Shown here: positions 60,501 through 64,000 of the stretch, piece by piece
Layout of the letters: each line of letters starts with the position of its first letter
Numbering within the stretch: the stretch's first letter is position 1
Source: Membranipora membranacea
Taxonomy: Eukaryota; Bryozoa; Gymnolaemata; Cheilostomatida; Membraniporidae
Length of the DNA stretch: 64,000 bases
Reading direction: 5' to 3'
Assembly: GCA_914767715.1 (NCBI GenBank)
Contig: OU612066.1
Span: 25,270,283-25,334,282, forward strand
Position numbers and translations under genes: made by a program
Notes under the pieces: model-generated
The model's input: the letters and a program-made list of their open reading frames with translations, nothing else
The model's database searches: none
Told to the model about the DNA's origin: nothing

Positions 60501-61028
60501 TGTGCAGTGCTCCGTGTTTTTCTTCACAATGGTCTTACTTGTCGGCCGATTGTGAAATTGATGAAGGTCCTAATATTGAGAATATTAACATTGTGCAAAA
60601 CTGGCTTTTGTAGATGTAGCATATTTTGGAGTCGGCCTTCCTTGATTTGGAGGCCCCTCCTCATCTGTAGGTCTGTTATAGAGCACAGTCCATACAGACT
60701 AGTATCTATAAACTTCCTTTGAAGTCTTGTATGTGGTCCTGATTGGCTAACCATAATAATATATTACTCATAGGTTTTACAAACTGACACTTTCCAATCG
60801 AATTGTCAAAACGTACTCGGTAACTTTGTTTGTATTGTTGGCAACTGGTGTACGGCTTTAACCTCATACCAGCTTGTATCTATATATTCTAGACTTTTTG
60901 TTAGCAACTTATGTATGACTTTAGCCTCACATTTTAGATTTTGTGAGGTTTATGGAAACGGGGAGGCAGAATCAAAGCTAACCTACAAGTTTGATCTGGT
61001 GCTGATCCTTGGTAGAAAACCGGAATAG
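57567..61028 (+). CDS. Class I SAM-dependent methyltransferase (DDB_G0268948-like), C-terminal five exons
   Basis: Exons 57,567-57,669, 58,200-58,307, 59,366-59,472, 60,351-60,497 and 60,938-61,028 join in one consistent frame (phases 0, 0, 2, 2) with GT/AG borders. The frame reads VCEAENLPVEDNTVDLVTAT-TALHWFDLPKFY (motif post I to II of Methyltransf_11), VDRVLRPGGVFAAST (motif III), then FVQKLNEGGYWHERV, and ends YKFDLVLILGRKPE with TAG at 61,026. AATAAA is at 61,094. The family transfers a methyl group from S-adenosylmethionine to small molecules; the substrate is unknown. The SAM-binding motif I exon was not found, so the model lacks its N-terminus. The fourth donor (GTTTGT) is weak but keeps the frame. 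Confidence 0.85.
57722..57811. repeat. 90-bp foldback hairpin in a methyltransferase intron
   Basis: Arms of about 40 bases pair across an 8-base loop. The left arm has TTGCCTGCATTC, GTTGCTCCC and CCACTGGTCA, and the right arm holds their reverse complements in order, with 2-3-base mismatches between the blocks. No coding capacity. Confidence 0.85.
58066..58135. repeat. Perfect 15-bp inverted repeat
   Basis: AGCCTGTCTTGACAA at 58,066-58,080 and TTGTCAAGACAGGCT at 58,121-58,135, separated by 40 bases, in the same intron as the foldback hairpin. Confidence 0.85.
58539..59219. mobile_element. Inverted-repeat element carrying a nested second element
   Basis: Ends TGCAGACATACCCATG...TGACGGGACATAAT on the left, and the reverse complement of TGCAGATATACCTACC...GATGGGTCATAATTC on the right, similar over about 65 bases. 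It belongs to the same family as the elements at 40,352-40,690. Boundaries are approximate because similarity continues outside the right end. Confidence 0.65.
58829..59089. mobile_element. Nested MITE with GGGGGGTCTTTCAATTAGAA terminal inverted repeats
   Basis: A 261-base element with 21-bp perfect terminal inverted repeats (CTGGGGGGTC... and ...GACCCCCCTGG). Inside lie several copies of GAGCGATTTGG/ATCGCTCACTCAG-like words, some themselves inverted. It sits inside the larger inverted-repeat element, so it inserted later. Confidence 0.85.
60070..60140 (+). mobile_element. Possible tRNA-SINE remnant in the fourth intron
   Basis: GGGATGGTGAAATCGGTAAG contains an A-box-like TGGTGAAATCGG. A poor B-box-like GTTTCAGCCCC follows about 40 bases later. 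No tail or target duplication was found. Confidence 0.25.
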
Positions 61029-61099
61029 ATACAGACCCAGCCTCCAACTTGCTGAATATTGTATCGTTTTATAAATATCAGTAATTGCACATGAATAAA

Positions 61100-62907
61100 A
61101 ACAGCAACAACAAAAACTCAACACAGTTCATGTACATTGAATTATTAAAAATTTTCAACAACGAACCTGATATGTTATATTTTTCGGAGTATTGAACGAC
61201 AGTACCGGCTTACTGACAATTCGATTCTTGTCCACAGTGTTTTGGTCTCCCATTACCTTAAACTACGTAAGATGTCTTTCTTGATGGAAGGCTGCATCAC
61301 TTTGCTATATATGCTGGAGATATGGTCCTGAGGCTATCCTGCTGGTTGAGGTAGAATTCCTTCCATATGGTTGTCCCCTATGCTAGAGCTCTTCAGTTTA
61401 CTTCATCCTATTCTCCCTTGTTCTCGTAGTATAACTGATCATGACTCCATGCTTGAGCTTTGATTTGGTCATAATGAGATCAAGATCTACCATGCAAAAC
61501 TCTTTTTCTCTGATTCGGCGCTGTTGAATATGACAGGACAGGCAAACCCAAGGATCAGACTGCTTGCCTGTTTGGATCCAAAACTTTAGTGTGATTATTA
61601 TCATCAATCTTACCAATGAATAGTTATATACTATGAAATTGCCTGCTTTGGTCTGGAAAAATTGGTCTTAATAAACCCACAATTCCAAACCATTCCATGC
61701 ATCAATGGTTAATAAAAGTGCTGAGAAACAAAATTTTGAAGGAGCTATGTTAAAAGTTATGCTCCCACGATAAGAGAGAAAACAACTCCCATATAGTAAA
61801 GGAATATCAGCATCACAAGCATAAATTTAAAAATCAATCTCTCTTACAAATTTTACTGAGATGGTGACTAGATAGCTATGTAATCATTGTGTGTGATTTA
61901 TAACTTGTTCAATTCAATTGAGAAATAAAGTTTGGAGCTCTTCCAATGGCAAACACTTTTGATTGACAATTGGGAGTTCATTTCCACTTGCATAAAAGTT
62001 GGCTCCTGCAATGAGATTATTTCGCGTTAATTTTTCTTCATCTCTATTTTATGAAATATTTCACCTGCTGCTCCTTAGACTCGGGTGTTTTATTTTGCTG
62101 CTAATCTTTAACGTAAAATTCAAAATTATGGTACTGCAAAATCATGCAAATTGAGCAAACCTTTTCTGCCTATTCACAGATAGTGCCCCATTGTAAATAT
62201 AGATATAATACACCGATCTCATGTTTTTCTAACCAAATGACTTTAGTGTATTTATGAGAATGAGGATTCTATGAGTCAGGTGTTTTTTTTTTCATTTCAA
62301 ATTATCTAGTTTTGTATATAAAAAAGTGTAATGAAGTTTTAGGATAAGCCTGTGATACAGTCATGATATCGTTGCCACCTTCCTTTTATAATGATTGATT
62401 GATAACAAATATAGCCCTGTGAAACAGATAGAGAATCAGTACAATTAGTACAATTCAATGGACAGGGGGATTCTTCAGGCACAAGTCTACATCTGGAAGC
62501 AAAATATTGATTATCTCTCAAATGCTAGCCAAAGTTTTACAAAAATTCTCTTTCTTATAATATCTATAAAATTCATTTTGCCAGGACATGCTTGATTTTT
62601 TGTGGAAAAATTCCTCTTGTTAAAGGTTTTGGAAAGCCAAGAACATTGAAGTCAAAGTCCAACCTTTCATGCCATATGAATAACCAGTTCGTTCCCAATA
62701 CTAATGCCTTGTATAGCTTCACCACTCTCTGGTTTTCAGATTTGTTACGAACACTAAGGTTTCCAGAAAACATACAAGTTATCCAGCATATACACCGCGT
62801 AAAAATATGTGATATTTCCATATTTAATACAAAATTTTTGTACAAAACGAGGCTGTCTCCAGCTCACCCTTATTATAGTGAGAGAGGTCAGAGAACGATA
62901 CAATCAT
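61100..62907. other. No gene recognised between the methyltransferase and the minus-strand gene
   Basis: Convergent 3' ends: the methyltransferase polyadenylation signal lies at 61,094 and the minus-strand gene stops at 62,908. The minus frame 61,616-61,398 and the plus frame 62,592-62,957 are open but show no family motif that I recognise. Confidence 0.5.
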
Positions 62908-63752
62908 TCATGTATAACACTCTGTGGGCGGGTAATATTCAGGGTGTCCAACTGTGACATCATCATAGCCTGTGTATTCCTCAGGATCAGGTGGGGCTGA
63001 AGCCTCAGGACCACAGTACATTCCCACATCTGTAGTGTGTGAAGCCTGTGACCTAAAAGCCAATATTTGGTGAGGAGGAGGGGGTGGTTTACGTCTTGGC
63101 TCTTCACAAAGCGCAGCTTGAGCTGCTGTCACAGAAAATGGCGGTGGTGCCGGTGGTTGTGATAGAAGTACTCTCGGAGGAGGGAGAACTTCATAAACAT
63201 TGCTTGTTTGTGGAAACATGGGTGTTTCATACCACCCTTCCTTTTTGATAGTTGCAGGCATGGTTAGTTGTGTTGCAGAGCTTTGAGAGACAGCTAGATT
63301 AGCTCGTCCCCTTGGAGTAAATCTAAAGATACAACCAAATAAGACAATAACACATCATTCGTTTTATATTACACTGTCTACTGAATGTCGCTACTCCTGT
63401 GATATACAGCTCGAAAATGTTGATTTTTTTTAGTACATTTTTTGGGTTAAGAGGATATCAAGCGAATAGTATAGCGTGATTGCAGATTATTGCGCCACCT
63501 TAGGGGCATTCATAAAAATTCTCCTCAGATTAAGCCGTTTACTTCAGACAACTCTCTGCCGACTGTCATACCTTGCGGTTGCACCATGTTGAGCTTGATT
63601 GTTATCAGGTGGCTGGTCGCTATTTCCTGTCATCAAACTGCTTTTTCTGCGCAGTAATATAACAGCTACCACTATGACGACGATGATGATGATTATCAGC
63701 GGTACTGAGATAGCTGCCGCTAGCCCTCCCTGTGACAAGCCATTGTCATCTC
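62908..63752 (-). CDS. Single-pass membrane protein with proline-rich cytoplasmic tail, last two exons
   Basis: Exon 63,752-63,572 encodes DDNGLSQGG, a transmembrane helix AAISVPLIIIIIVVIVVAVI and a stop-transfer RRK, then a polar segment. It ends at a GTATGA donor and joins in frame (AG+A) to exon 63,322-62,908. That exon holds YEVL (YxxPhi type), several PPP runs with PxxP motifs (QPPAPPPF, RRKPPPPPH) and a Tyr-rich end (EEYTGYDDV, PEYYPPTECYT). This looks like a receptor tail able to bind SH3 and SH2 proteins, with the ectodomain exons lying beyond the right edge. The family cannot be named from the tail. Confidence 0.8.
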
Positions 63753-63929
63753 CTACGACAAAATGTTTTTCTTAGATATATTTACAAGCATATTTATAAT
63801 GCATTCAATCTATTGTAATTAGTAATAATGAATTGTTGCTGACAATAAAAGTATATATAAAAGTATATATATATATTGCAATGACACATAAATCTGAGTA
63901 TAGTTTTGTGTGCTTTAAGCAGCACATTA

Positions 63930-64000
63930 CATGATATACGTGATATACATGACATACATGACATACATGATATACGTGATATACATGACATACATGACAT
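63930..64000. repeat. 9-bp minisatellite with 36-bp higher-order period
   Basis: Units of the type ATGACATAC, ATGATATAC and GTGATATAC are repeated. The order ATGATATAC GTGATATAC, then ATGACATAC twice, occurs twice, giving a 36-bp period. The repeat runs off the window, and the minus-strand Met-Ser-Cys open frame here is only this repeat translated. Confidence 0.9.

Noticed and set aside
60560-60575. A fourth GGTCCTAATC hairpin (AAGGTCCTAATATTG)
   Set aside because: Only part of the loop word matches and no pairing stem flanks it; likewise GGTCCTAATTC at 40,625.
61398-61616. Possible retroelement polyprotein fragment on the minus strand (KFWIQTGKQSDPWVC)
   Set aside because: The IQTGK word is suggestive of Ty3-like polyprotein ends, but none of the neighbouring diagnostic residues follow, so I do not claim it.
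63794-64000. Cys/Met/Ser-rich minus-strand ORF as a protein gene
   Set aside because: It is a translation of the 9-bp minisatellite plus AT-rich flank, with no splice or promoter support.

Overview
This is eukaryotic, AT-rich, intron-containing metazoan DNA. The host gene fragments (a galactose 3-O-sulfotransferase-like and a class I methyltransferase of the DDB_G0268948 type), the Ngaro-type retrotransposon and the many small inverted-repeat elements point to a marine invertebrate. A deuterostome is my guess, but I cannot name the species from sequence alone.

Layout. (1) 1-25,107 is an unbroken tandem satellite with a monomer of about 335 bp (about 75 copies). It has local higher-order repeats of 4, 5, 7 and 12 monomers, and it runs off the left edge. 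(2) 25,108-32,080 is a nearly complete tyrosine-recombinase retrotransposon of the Ngaro/DIRS class, sitting inside one satellite monomer. It has split direct repeats in the order A1 - ORFs - B1 - A2 - B2 and no target duplication. Its modules are an SGNH hydrolase, a gag-like zinc-finger protein, RT-RNase H and a tyrosine recombinase. Several breaks make this copy probably dead. Three hairpins with the same GGTCCTAATC loop close three blocks of the element. (3) 32,081-34,745 is the decaying right edge of the satellite, about 8 increasingly diverged monomers. One further isolated monomer lies at 41,568-41,942.

(4) 35,820-49,880 is a large imperfect inverted duplication. Each arm (about 4 kb) carries one copy of a small secreted His/Val/Pro- then Gly-rich protein gene, transcribed away from each other (37,195-38,354 minus and 47,789-49,006 plus). 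A third, truncated copy sits outside the left arm. The spacer holds small inverted-repeat transposons, a threefold tandem duplication and a broken ORF. A tRNA-derived SINE lies in the right arm, and the left arm serves as its empty-site control. (5) 50,200-52,900 holds LINE 3' remnants in both orientations.

(6) 54,184-61,028 carries the 3' halves of two host genes on the plus strand, the sulfotransferase-like gene (3 exons seen) and the methyltransferase (5 exons seen). Their introns are loaded with foldback and nested inverted-repeat elements. (7) 62,908-63,752 is the 3' end of a minus-strand gene for a single-pass membrane protein with a proline-rich tail. The window ends in a 9-bp minisatellite.

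Exon borders were placed by hand from GT/AG signals, reading-frame phase and comparison of paralogous copies. No alignment or database search was run.
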